DNA of 64,000 nt from NCBI RefSeq assembly GCF_026745355.1, contig NC_079206.1:33486653-33550652 (forward strand), read 5' to 3'. The position numbers and the translations under genes are program-made. This stretch comes from Beta vulgaris subsp. vulgaris. Its lineage: Eukaryota > Streptophyta > Magnoliopsida > Caryophyllales > Amaranthaceae. Numbering within the stretch: position 1 is the first letter of the stretch; each line of letters begins with the position of its first letter. This document shows, one piece after another, positions 12,027 through 22,940 of this stretch. The notes beneath the pieces are model-generated. The model had not been told where the DNA came from, made no database searches, and was given only the letters and a program-made list of their open reading frames with translations.

Positions 12027-12462
12027 GAACTTCGAGTGAAGTTTGAGAGGAACGTCAGTTGTGGGAACTGTCGTTGGGAACTTGAGTTGAGTGACTTAAG
12101 TTGAGAATGGAGAGAAAAGTAATAGGTTGTAATCAGAGTTGTTTTGGCCTACTATAGTGGAAAGTTGTTTTAAAATCCCTTGTGGTCGAGGTTGTTTCTT
12201 CCTACTAGGCCTAGGAAGTTTTTCCTCGCTAAATCTCTCGTGTTCCCATTGTTTGTTCCCAAGCTTACTTTTAATTCCGCAAAAAGTATAGCTTATTCTC
12301 TTACTATAATTCACCCCCCTCTTATAGTGCTCATATTATACAACACCTACTTTCCACAGTCCCTCTCACCTCCACTCTTTTGTTATCTTGAGATTCCGTG
12401 ATCTTTATCACAAAGAAAATTTCAAACCCTAATGCTGGTAACTCTTGATATGGCTAACTGAA

Positions 12463-14927
12463 CCTGTGCAAATTACAAACCAAAAATGGAGAGTTAAAAC
12501 ATAGCTAGAATTGTTATATGTAATTGAACCTTTCTCCTGAATTTGGGCAATATCATATTTAAATAAAATGGAGATTTATTTGAAAAATTGCTACATTCGA
12601 TCAATTGAATCTTATGTTATTAAAAAAAAAATTCCCGTTCAATTCCAGATTTATTCGAAAAAAGTTATCCAAAAAGTTTGACCACAGATTCATCAAACAC
12701 ACTTGATATCATCGAAAATGGAGAAAAAATGAATTTGATTGTGTTCTTATCCATTAACGTTAGATGTGTGAGATTCAGAAGTTATCTACATAAGTTTTTT
12801 ATATGAAGATGATGATTCACTATCTAGATGTTCAAATTGAGATGGAAAAAGACATAATTTTTATGGCAGTGAAAACTGAGAGTTCTAAGCAAGGTTTGTT
12901 ACAGTTTGGAACTTTATTGGTAAACTTAAATTTTGTTAAAATTATATTCGGTTTCTAGATAGAAGTAAGATTCTATACACCTCTCTTAGAATTTAAAGCT
13001 TGTAAGTTTCATACTATTTGACCCATTTTTTTATTTATTTTGGAAAGTAAAATATACAATAAATTGTATTGTCAATTATTTGTTACATGCACAATTCACC
13101 CTTTTTTTCATTTTTATTGTGAGTTTGTGATTAGCTCACTGACTCAGGTCAATAATACTTGTTCCAAATGAACGGTAATATATAGAAATAAAAATCAATT
13201 TATATGTGGAAATATATTATATGATATTTTATCTTTTCTTTGAGATGAATACCTAGAAATTATGAGCTCTCAAATTTCATATGTATGGTAATATTATTTT
13301 TTAGTTGTGATTCGGTTGTTGTGAATAAACTGAACAAATATGCTTCCCCCGTTTCAAATTACTCGCTACACTTTGACTTTCACGCTTGTCGATGCACTAC
13401 TTTGACTACGAATATCTTTAATTATCTATTAAAGTATAGAATTTTGATTTTTTGAAAATATACATTGAGACAAATCCAACAACATATTATATTATAACAT
13501 TTGATTTTAACTAATAGTAAATAATGCATGGTCAAACCTCATTCATGAATAGCGGAATTTTCAAAGTGTAGCGAGTAATTCAAAACGGAGGAAGTATATG
13601 ACTTATAAACTTCACAAAGATACAACTACACTAAAATTATGAACAATAAATTTCACATAAGTTCTATATGTAATTTGAATCTTTGATCTTACATAGAGAT
13701 GCCATACACTTACCAGTTAAGATAGCATATTCCTAGCGGACTTTAAATACTGCAATGTGATATTTTGTACAATGTAAGGGGTCCCATTGTTATTATACTA
13801 AACTTTAAGACATCTCATGCTTGTTGTTACAATTAGGCTACCCTCCTTTAAGTTTTATAAACCTCATGAGCCAAGTAAAAGTTAACTTTTGTTGAGACTT
13901 TGTTAGTTTTTCTCATCTATTTATATATTGGCTAATCCTTTTTTTAGTTGATAGTTTAATATTAGGTGTTAGTACATAAGATGTTTAGACTTTTGTGCAA
14001 GTATTAGTAATAAGATGTTTATTCTTTTGTGCAAGCTAAGTGTTAGTACATAAGATGTTTATTCTTTTATGCAAGCTGAGTGTTAATACATAAGATGTTT
14101 GTTTTTTTGTGTTATACATGAGGTGCTAATATCAATTATTATTGATTTTTATCGTGGATCGTGTTTTGTATTGCTAATCACATTGTAACTCACTAATAAT
14201 TATCATCGTTTTATGGGATACACCGTAGTCTTTGTAATATGACGGCCCACGATTTTATAGTTTGCAATGAACTTATAATTTTGATGGTATGGATATGTGG
14301 TCAATGATTTTATAATTTGAACGTTCTAAAAAAACCTATAATACAACTTATTGTATGATTAATATGTCCCTTGTTAAACTTTAAGTTTAATATTATAATC
14401 TGTTAAATCTTTTGTTTTAATTTGGGTTTAAGAACAGAAGTGCAGCATGTTTAGTTAAATAGTTGTAATACCTTGAGTAGTACCTAAAATATCAGCTTCT
14501 TGCTATAAATTTATTTCTTAATTAGTGCCAAAATATATGATTAGTAACTCCAATACTGAATTTAGGGGATATGAATTTTTAATTAGTTTCTAAAATACCA
14601 TAATTAGGGAATATGATTTTTTAATTAGTGCCTAAAATATCGGATTTAGGAGATATATGTTTTTTTGGCAGTTTAATGATGCATTGTAATTACTAATTAA
14701 TAGCAATCGATCCCTAAAATTTAGTTGATTTACATTCCATAACAGAGGACTTGCTTAAATAGATTTCCAATCATATGCATAAAAAAAGTAATGCATAACA
14801 GAAATATTTAAAGACAAATACACGTGGCAAAAAATTGTAAAAGATATTATAAATGATTGACACATCAGCAATTCAATTTGCTCTTGACACATAAGCAAAT
14901 CCTTATTGCTTCATAGTATTATATAGA
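12463..14927 (-). mobile_element. Probable degenerate Helitron
   Basis: On the minus strand a Helitron-like 5' end, TCTATATAATACTATGAAGC, starts at 14927 with host A (T at 14928 on plus). The subterminal sequence resembles that of the 6882-10212 Helitron (CTTATGTGTCAAGAG versus CCTATGTGTCAGGC). The 3' end is uncertain: CTGAACCTGTGCAAAT at about 12463 resembles an eroded CTAG plus half hairpin. No genes inside; it carries the MITE at 13343-13594. Confidence 0.4.
13343..13594. mobile_element. Stowaway MITE
   Basis: Long inverted termini: CTTCCCCCGTTTCAAATTAC at the left and the complement of CTTCCTCCGTTTTGAATTAC at the right, both continuing as TCGCTACACTTTGA. TA follows the right end (13595-13596); the left TA appears changed to TG. 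Non-coding. Confidence 0.8.
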
Positions 14928-14928
14928 T

Positions 14929-17900
14929 CATCAAATTTAATTGAGTCCAATCTCCTTTTCCTAAGCCCAAAAGGAAGCCTCCTTATAAATATTTTAATAC
15001 CCAATTATTTTACCCCAAACAAAGATCATTTTCTCTCTTTCCTCTCTCAAAGTTTTCGGCCAGCCCTATTTCCTCTCTCCTCATCGTTTTCTTTTTCTCT
15101 CTCTTAAGTTCTTTCTTCTTCTTCAAGTAAAGTTTCTTCTTTGACAAGAAACGTCACAAAACCTTCAAAATCTCCAATTTTGGTGCGCCATTGCTGATGT
15201 GTGCTCCCTTTTTTTTGGCGCCTTTCATCCTTCTTCTTGGATTCTTTGATTGTTGGATAATTTCTTTTCTTCTTTCTCAAGTTTTCATTAAAGATTATGT
15301 TTTTATCATTTACTTCAATGCTAATCATGATTATTGATTTTAATTTACTGCTGTAATTGTAACACCCCGAGAATTCTCTCTTTTCTAGAAAATACTTTTA
15401 TAAATACACAAGTGGAGAATTACCCAAGTATTATCACCCGTGTGATAACGTATCGGCTTATTCAGAATTTTCCAGCGGAAAAACGATTAACCAAAAACCA
15501 ACTTTATTAAAACTCACTAAATAAATGACAAATGTCGAGAATCTAAACAACCAACTTAAATATTCAAACAACTGAAATAAAACATGTTCCTACGAAAGCA
15601 GAAATTAAACTATGCTAGATATACAGTCTCTCCACTCCAGCTTCCCAATGAGATGCACATCTGCGGACCTGTAATGTCAATGCAATATCGACTCTGCTCA
15701 CCAGAAGGATCATCATAGGATCAATAGGCAAAGCCATGATCACACACATAAATAAAGCACGTAATCAGCAAAGCTGAGTACTAACGTCAAACATACACAT
15801 TCCTAAACATGATACTAAATAATAATGTGTAGGAATAAATAATAAATAAACATATAATAATCTGCAGGCAACTTTTACTGAACTAAACTCAAAACATCTT
15901 TTATTTACTTTAGTGGAATAGTTATTGGACGAGCTGACTTATCTACTAATGTGAAATACGGGCGCGACTCCGTACTTCAGAGTGACTTACGATATCGAGG
16001 AACCTTTGAACTAAAAAAGGGATGGTGATCAATCCATTCCTAGAAAAACCATGGGCTACCACCATGTACTCCAACACTTAATGTCCAACTCTAGTTGTGC
16101 ACCAGTCTAAAGTCTATAACTTATTCTCGTTACACTTTACGTTATTTACATATTATTACTTGTGTTGACTCGTACATATAAGTAACACATACATAAATAA
16201 TCAGACAAACATAACTGAACTTCTTTTATCTTTGGATTTAACAAGTGATCACAATTCACAATCCAAGACTACTTTAATTCCTTTTTACACTTAACTTTCT
16301 TTACTTGTTGAACCTAGCCAACAATAATCTCACCTTTATATAGGTATAACTTGTAAACTTACCAAATAAGGTCCACGGTCCTTATAAGATAATAAAAATA
16401 ATACTTCTCAAAGAATACATGAATAACATGATTCACTTTATAACATATACTAATTTTTATGCGAAATAATAAATAAACTATCTTGACATGCTTGCATCAA
16501 TTATTCCATACAAACATATAATTCGATATTCATAATAGATTTCAAGTCACATGTTGCACACAAGCATAAAACATGTAAAATAATTTCCAGAAATCACATA
16601 TATGAACAAAATAGGTTCCTATACATGATACTAAAATTTAAACCTTCCTTAGAACATGATACTAAGCCACATAGCACATAATAATGTACGTACCTCGTAT
16701 ATACTAGCCTGTAGGCCACTTTTAATCCGTTAAAAGTTCCTTACTAGATATTCTCCGCCTAGAAAACAAGGTAACTAAAATTAATAACTCTAAAAAAAAT
16801 TACAGCTGCTTTAAATAATGTAAAACCCCTTTAAAACACGTTTAAAAATCGATTTTAGGTGTCAAACTTGGATTATTTTTAATTCCTAACATAGTGCTAC
16901 TATTCTAGCAAATAAAAACCCTTAAAAACTCTATAAATAACCCTTTTCTGAATTTACAGCATCTTTAAACTTTAATAAACCTTCTTAAAACATGTAAAAT
17001 ATATTTAAAATCACGTACTAAGTAAATCTCATAATACATAATATACTACTATAGTTTTCTAGAAATTTAAAACCCTAAAACTCATATTTTCATGATTTAA
17101 ATTATAAATCTAAACATAATAATAAATCTGAAATTTTCCTTATAACATATAAACTATAGATAACGAAATTACTTAATAAAACAGTAATTAAAACTAATAA
17201 CATGATTAATAATAATAAAACAACATAAAAATCTAGTCTTTTAATGGAATCTTAAGAAGGAAGAAAGAAAACAACCACAAAAGAGGAGGAGGAGAGGGGC
17301 GCCGGCAGCAACAACTCTAACAGCAGCACGGCGGCAGAATTTCAGATTCAAGGGAAGGCTTGTGACGTTTCTTGTTGAAGAAGAAATGTTACTTGAAGAA
17401 GAAAGGTGATTTGAGAGAGAGAACCGAAAGAAACGTGAAAGAGGAAAAAAAGAGAGAGATGGCCGTGTGAATTGAGGAGGAGGAGAGAGAAAATTTTTCT
17501 TTTGTGTGGGATAAAATAATTGAGAAATAAGGTATTTATAAGGCCCCTCCTTTTTAGGCTTAGGAAAAGAGATAAAATTCTAGTGAAGATTGATGATTAA
17601 TAAGATAATCAACTTAAGACTTTAATCATCAATATGACTCTTTTCCTTTTCATCCCTTTAGGATTTTCGATTCCATTAGACTTCTTTTTCAATGTACTTT
17701 AATATTTAAAACTTTTATTAAAACATGCTTGATTAAAATATTTCTAATTTTATTAAGCCATGAAAAATAATTACATTTGACTTTCAAAATAGTCAACCTT
17801 AAATAGTCAAATCATTTTCCAAACTCATTTGAGTTTAAATATAAATATATAAATACTTAAATATATTTATAAAATCCTTTAAAATTATGGGGGATTATAG

Positions 17901-19239
17901 TAATAAATAATCTTGATTTATATATATTATATATTATAAGAACAAAATATAAGATTTGTTTATTATTGTTAGATTGAAGTTTTTGAATCATTAAAGCATG
18001 TATTTTTAGGGTGTTAATTATTAGAAAACCATAGTAGTATATTGTATACTATGAGATTGTTTTAGTTATGAATTTAAGCATGTTTACATATGTTTAAAGA
18101 GGATTTTATGATTTTATAAGTTGCTGGAATTTCAAAATAGACTTTATTAATGGAGTTTTAAGAATTTTAATTACTAGTATGCTAGTACTATGCTAGGAAT
18201 TCAAAGTAATTGAAGTTTTGATGGTGAAACCAACTTTTAGATATGTTTATAAAGGGGATTTTGAATATATTTAAAGTTGCTGTATTTTTATTTAAGATCA
18301 GTATTGATTTAAGTTTATATTAATTTCTAGGCGGAGAATACCTAGTAGGGGACTTTTAAGGAATTAAAAGTGGCCTGTCAACTAGTTTACACAAGGTACC
18401 TACATACCTGTATGCTATGTGATATATATAAAGAAAATATGTTAGTATCATGTATAGGAACTTTATAAGTTCATATGTGATTTCTAGTATGATTGATTTC
18501 TACATATGTGCAAGCATGTTAATTATGAGATTTATTATGAGTTAAAGATTGTCATGTTTGTATGAATTTATTGATGCAAACATATGGATGGGAACTTTAT
18601 TTATTAATTCACATGGGGAATTAATATATGTTATTGAGTTTGCATCATGTTTATTCATGTGTTCCCTTGCAAGTATTATTTTCACTACTTTATGAGACAT
18701 CTGGGCCTTATTTGGTAAGTTGATAAGTTATACTTTTTTAAAGTAAGTTTGATTGTTGGCTAGGTTCAACAAATAAGAAAGACTGAGATTAAAATAAAGT
18801 AATATTGGGTTGTAAGTTGTGATCACTTATTAAATCCTAAGATAAAAGAAGTTCAATTGTGAATGTTTGATTTGCATTCCTGTGTTGCTTGTATATGTGT
18901 CATGACAAACAATAACATGTAAAGAACGTAAAGTGTAACAATGTTAGTTATAAACTTTAGACTGGTGCACGTCTAGAGTTGAACATTAGGAGTTGGAGTA
19001 CATGGTGGCAGCCCATGACTTTTTCTGGGAGATGGATTGGTCACTATCCCTATTATTATTATTATTGTTAAATAGATACGATAGGATATCTACTCCTGTA
19101 TCGTTTTCTCTTAGTGAAGGCATTGGTGGATAGGACAACTCAAGTCCAATAATTATTCCGTTAAAGTAATAAAAGATGTTTACAATTTAGTTCAGTAAAA
19201 GTTGTCTGCAGAATGTTGTATGATTATATTATTATTTAG
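14929..19239 (+). repeat. Plus-oriented gypsy LTR, truncated, split by a solo LTR of its own family
   Basis: 14929-15357 and 17905-19239 are consecutive parts of one plus-oriented LTR; each aligns by eye with the reverse complement of the solo LTR between them. Shared landmarks include CTTATAAATA (TATA box, about 14981), the CT-rich leader, AAGAAACGTCACAA, and TTTCTAGGCGGAGAATA (about 18327). The join at 15357/17905 is seamless once the insert and one GTAAT copy are removed. The left end is cut by a Helitron boundary and the right end stops at the Mutator-like fragment. Confidence 0.7.
15358..17899 (-). repeat. Solo gypsy LTR, minus orientation
   Basis: Plus-strand ends are TGTAACACCCCGAGAATT and GGGGGATTATA (one substitution from GATTACA), 2542 bp, with TSD GTAAT at 15353-15357 and 17900-17904. 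On the minus strand it has a TATA box (CTTATAAATACC, about 17540), a CT-rich leader, and the GTTATCACACGGGTGATAAT segment before its end. No internal domain follows, so this is a solo LTR from unequal recombination. Confidence 0.8.
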
Positions 19240-19997
19240 AGAAATTCCCACTGGTATACTTCAACTTCTAACAAATCCCAGTGGTATACCTAAGTTTTTT
19301 GGATTCCCAAAAACATACTTAGTACTAAATATAAATGTGACATTAATTGCTATTATGTCGTTAAATCTTATTATTTTCTATTAACTCATGTGGTTAATAC
19401 ACTCACCATGGTTAAGGTAAAATTAGGGTAACAAAAATTCTCATTTACTGCTTGACCCTCTGTTATATTGTTTCAACATAAATTCTTTAAATTTGTCATC
19501 TCTCACTCACGCTATCCCTGTTTTGCCTCCTAAAAAAATCTCACTGTATCTCGTGAATCATCTTCTTCGACTTGGGACTGCAAGTAAGTTATTTTGTTTC
19601 ACATTTTATTTTTTCAAATTTCTCTGTTTGTGTTGGAAGTTTATCATGTTTTGAGGAATATATGTTTTCGAATTTTAGTGAATTCAGAATGATTTACGTT
19701 TTGATTCGAGCCATTACTATATTACAACCACCAAAAACAAATGGGAACTAGGGGAGGGGGTGCGTTGCTGTCAAAGTTGAGGGAGGGGAGATTTTCCACA
19801 TTTTAATCATATGTTCCCTTCCTCCACTAATTACTACAGTAGAATAATTGTGCTTACTCATCGAACATAGTATGAATTATGCTTGAATTGTGGTTTTGTT
19901 GATTGCAAGTTGTCTTTTTCATAACCAAACCAGTAATCTTAAATTTTGGAATTTTTTTAAATTCTGAAAAACTGAAGTTGTTGAACTTTGCTTGTAC

Positions 19998-20140
19998 TTA
20001 TTGAATTTCATTTAAAGTCATCTTTTTTTTGGCATTTGTTATTGAATTGTAGTTGTATTGATTGAATTTCATTTAAAGTCATCTTTTTTTTGGCATATGT
20101 TGTTGAATTGTGGTTGTATTGATTGAATTTCATTTAGGTC
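19998..20140 (+). repeat. 60-bp tandem repeat upstream of the MULE-like ATG
   Basis: The phrase TTGAATTTCATTTAAAGTCA followed by a T run and GGCAT occurs at about 20000 and 20061, with a partial third copy at about 20123 ending just before the ATG. Period about 60-61 bp. Confidence 0.8.
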
Positions 20141-20145
20141 ATACT

Positions 20146-20398
20146 ATGGGAGATAATCTGGTATTAAGGTTCCAATACAAAAGTAAAGACACAGATGTGG
20201 TTGTTGATGATGTTTATAAGGTCAATCTTCTGGACCTAATTTCTGAATACTGGGACATAGCTGAGAAGGAAGAAAACCATGTGCCTAAGAATCCTAAGCT
20301 CACTTACTTATATGGAAGGAAACATGAACCATTGAGTACTGACAACCATTTGAGGAAGATGTTTACAAACTTACCAGGGAGGGACATAATGTACCCTT
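20146..20398 (+). pseudogene. N-terminal fragment of MuDR-like transposase
   Basis: The ATG at 20146 opens a frame beginning MGDNLVLRFQYKSKD, with later LTYLYGRKHEPL and LRKMFTNLPGRD. This pattern resembles the PB1-like N-terminal region that precedes MULE transposases in plants; I recognise the style rather than a diagnostic catalytic motif. The coding sequence is cut at about 20398; the frame stays open by chance through antisense gypsy sequence to 20586. No DDE domain or SWIM zinc finger is present. Confidence 0.4.
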
Positions 20399-21062
20399 TC
20401 TCCAACAATTACTTCAATTGCACTTTCAACTCTTGTATCTCTGCAGGTGCCATCCTATATGGTGCCTTGAAAATAGCTCGAGTTCCAGGCACTAGGTTAA
20501 TTTTAAAATCCATTTCTCTCACCGGCGGCATCCCTAGGATATCTTCTGGAAAAACATCTTGGAACTCACTCACCACAGGTATTTGAGATATCTCTCCATC
20601 CTCCACACTCACATCTTCCACATGGCATAATAGATGGGGTAGCCCTTCCTAATATAGGTTTTGAATGACATGACTGACACAATATTGACTCCAGGTTTTG
20701 AAACAATTCCTTGATAGGATATTCTATTTCCCTTTGGCCCCTTAAGAGACACCTTTTGGTATGACACTCTATCCTAGCTCTATACTTAGCAAGCCAATCC
20801 ATTCCCAATATTACATCAAAGTCGGGTAAGTCAAACTGAATAAGATCAGCAGGCAAATCAGATCCTAATATGGTAATGGGTATGTCTTGGTATAGGAACT
20901 ACAAGGAACTACTTTCCTGAAGTATTTTATGAAAGTTTGACACAAGAATGAGGGTTTTAGGCCTAACTTTTCAACAAATGAACTAGCTATGAAAGAATAA
21001 GACGCCCCATAATTAAAAAGCAAGTAAGCAGGGCTAGAGTTTACGAGGAAAGTACCCATCAC
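20399..21062 (-). pseudogene. gypsy protease and RT N-terminus, truncated
   Basis: The protease block reads LLFNYGASYSFI at about 20994-21029: the usual catalytic Asp-Ser is replaced by Asn-Tyr, so the enzyme is dead even apart from frameshifts. The VILGMDWL block lies at about 20796-20819. RT begins with VFPEDILG, PYRMAPAEIQELK and LLEKG, and stops there at the junction near 20399. Frames change at about 20860 and 20600. Confidence 0.75.
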
Positions 21063-21091
21063 AGCATTGGCGTTGGTGTATGCTTCATTCT

Positions 21092-22275
21092 AGTTCATAA
21101 CATAGATTCTTCCATTATTTCCTCGAGCACCATTTCCATTGTTCTGATTGTTGTTTCCTCCATTTGCTCGATTGTTATTCTGACCATTATGCTGAGTATT
21201 GTTCCCCCTTGAGCATTCGAAGCTGACCCTGGATTTTTGTTATTGGGGCGGTTGTTGTTCTGGTTCTGATTAGGCCCATGACCATTCCTATTCCCCCATT
21301 GTTCCATTTTGTCCATTATTCTGACGCTTGGGGCACTGATTAGCCTTATGTCCTTTCTCTCCACAAGCATAACAAGTTATTGGGTCTCCTTGACAGGTAA
21401 ATCCTGGGTGGCTTTTGTTACACTTCCTACAAGTAGGGTTCTGGGTACGGATCCTTGTGGTTTGATCTCCCCTACCTTGGTAGTTGCTACGATTCCCTTG
21501 ATAATTACACCACCATTAGTGTGATTATTGCCCCCATTATTATTGTTACCCCCATATCGAGGTTTCTTGTCATTTCCATGGTCATTTTGGTTGTTAGGTG
21601 GGTCTTTTCTTATTCCTCCCCATAACTTCCTCTTCACGCCTCAAAATCCTCTCAATATTAGAAGCCTTAGCATAAGCCTCCTGAAAAGTTGCAGAAGTTG
21701 CTCCTCCAAGTCTGATCTGAATTCTAAACGCTAACCCATCCTCAAACTTTTGAGCCTTGACTCTCTCATCTGGCACAATACTTGGACAAAATCTAGCTAA
21801 CTCATTAAACTTTTGAGCATACTCTAGCACGGACATAGTACCTCCCTGGTTAAATCTAGGAACTCATTGTATTTTTTCCTCCTAATATGTTCAGGGAAAA
21901 ATCTATCCTTAATAGCAACCTTAAAAGCATTCCAATTAAAGTTTTCCTGAGCTCTAACAATAGGTCCTTGACTCTCCCACCAAGTGTCTGCATCCTCCCT
22001 CAAATAAAAGGTAGCTTGGTCTACTTTTTGAGCTTCAGGTGTCCCAGTAGCAGTGAATAACTTATCAAAGTCTCTTAGCCAGTTCTCTAAGAGTAAGGGT
22101 CTTCCTTTCCTACAAAAATTGGAGGTTTAAGGGTTGCTAACTTCTTTGCCATAGCAGCTTGTGGGTCCTCTCAACCATTATTCCCTAATTGGTTTTGCAA
22201 CACTAAACCCATACGTTGCGAAAGTTGTTCAAGAGATCTCAGTCTCTCAAGCAGTTGTTCAGGGGTTTCAGCCAT
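21092..22275 (-). pseudogene. gypsy gag remnant
   Basis: An ATG (22275, minus) opens MAETPEQLLERLRSLE. Retrotrans_gag-type blocks follow, including WLRDFDKLF (about 22080) and WWESQGPIV (about 21970). A CX2CX4HX4C knuckle, CYACGEKGHKANQC, lies at about 21335-21376. Stops and frame changes break it several times. An Asn/Gly-rich linker (about 21130-21330) sits next to the knuckle. Confidence 0.75.
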
Positions 22276-22920
22276 TTGTTCAAAAGTCCTCCTACGAGAT
22301 CTAGTGTATACTTGATAGGTTTGCATACAATTCCTGCACATTAGCATTAGTATTACTACATCTATTCACTCATACATGGTCTTGCACATAGTTTTATTTA
22401 TTCAATACTAACTTTCATCATAAGAAAATTACATGCCTCAACAAAATATATTTCATCATAACATTGCAAGACAATCTTTGCATGCTTCTACATAACATCA
22501 ATTTGACAAGTAAGCAACAATTATAACAAGAACTTAAGCTTTATTCAACTCAAAATAAAATAATCAAGTAATAAAATTCCTAATAATTATTCTAAAAAAA
22601 CATATATAGGAACTCAGAGATACAAACCTTATTATAAATATAAATTTCTACATCTTATGGTGAATCAGTCTTCCGAGTGCAACATTTTCTTGTAGTTACA
22701 TTTTGTCTCAGCATCTAAACATATAAGAACGAAAAGAAACAATTGATAAGCATCTGAAATGAGTGCTTTCACATTAAGGCACATACACCCTTTTCGATCC
22801 CACTCTCACAATTTATTTTGATGTTTATTATTAAATTAATTAATACCTATATTATTTAACCTTAGACTCGTAATTATTTAACAAATTTTATTAGCTCCTA
22901 ATTTATATTACTTATTATAA

Positions 22921-22940
22921 CCTAAGCTCTAATACCAATT
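22921..22940 (-). promoter_or_regulatory. Primer binding site of the minus-strand gypsy element
   Basis: Directly after the LTR end (GAGTGTTACA) the minus strand reads AATTGGTATTAGAGCTTAGG. TGGTATTAGAGC resembles the common plant PBS TGGTATCAGAGC, complementary to initiator Met tRNA, with one mismatch. Confidence 0.75.

Larger units (their letters stand above)
1..12345 (+). mobile_element. Ty1/copia LTR retrotransposon (Sirevirus-like), 5' end outside window
   Basis: Remnants appear in copia order: gag with zinc knuckle, protease, integrase, reverse transcriptase, RNase H, then an extra 3' reading frame, a polypurine tract and a 3' LTR ending at 12345. Integrase before RT defines Ty1/copia. 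A coiled-coil-rich gag and an extra gene between pol and the 3' LTR are known of the Sirevirus (SIRE/Maximus) lineage, so that assignment is inferred. The coding part is full of stops and frameshifts. It is interrupted by a Helitron at 6882-10212, and its LTR by a MITE at 10970-11228. The 5' LTR and PBS lie left of the window, so the TSD (expected copy CCTAC at 12346-12350) cannot be checked here. Confidence 0.85.
10532..12345 (+). repeat. 3' LTR of the copia element
   Basis: Begins TGTTGACCC directly after the polypurine tract and ends ATTATACAACA, giving inverted termini TGTTG/CAACA; 1814 bp including a 259-bp MITE. Near the end is the CACCCCCCTCTT-like run typical of copia LTR ends. A possible TATA-type stretch, TCTATAAATAGG, lies at about 11791, followed by about 550 bp of R/U5 containing a GAGAAA microsatellite. 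Confidence 0.8.
19240..20398 (+). mobile_element. Mutator-like (MULE) fragment, right side missing
   Basis: Starts abruptly with AGAAATTCCCACTGGTATAC, which looks like a MULE terminal sequence (the phrase is partly repeated at about 19278). It then carries an untranslated region, a 60-bp tandem repeat and the start of a transposase-like frame. At about 20398 it joins minus-strand gypsy RT sequence. No opposite terminus or TSD is visible. The MULE label rests mainly on the coding similarity, so it is tentative. Confidence 0.45.

Noticed and set aside
15104..15328. Minus-strand 74-aa frame
   Set aside because: Lies antisense to the CT-rich leader of an LTR; no domain.
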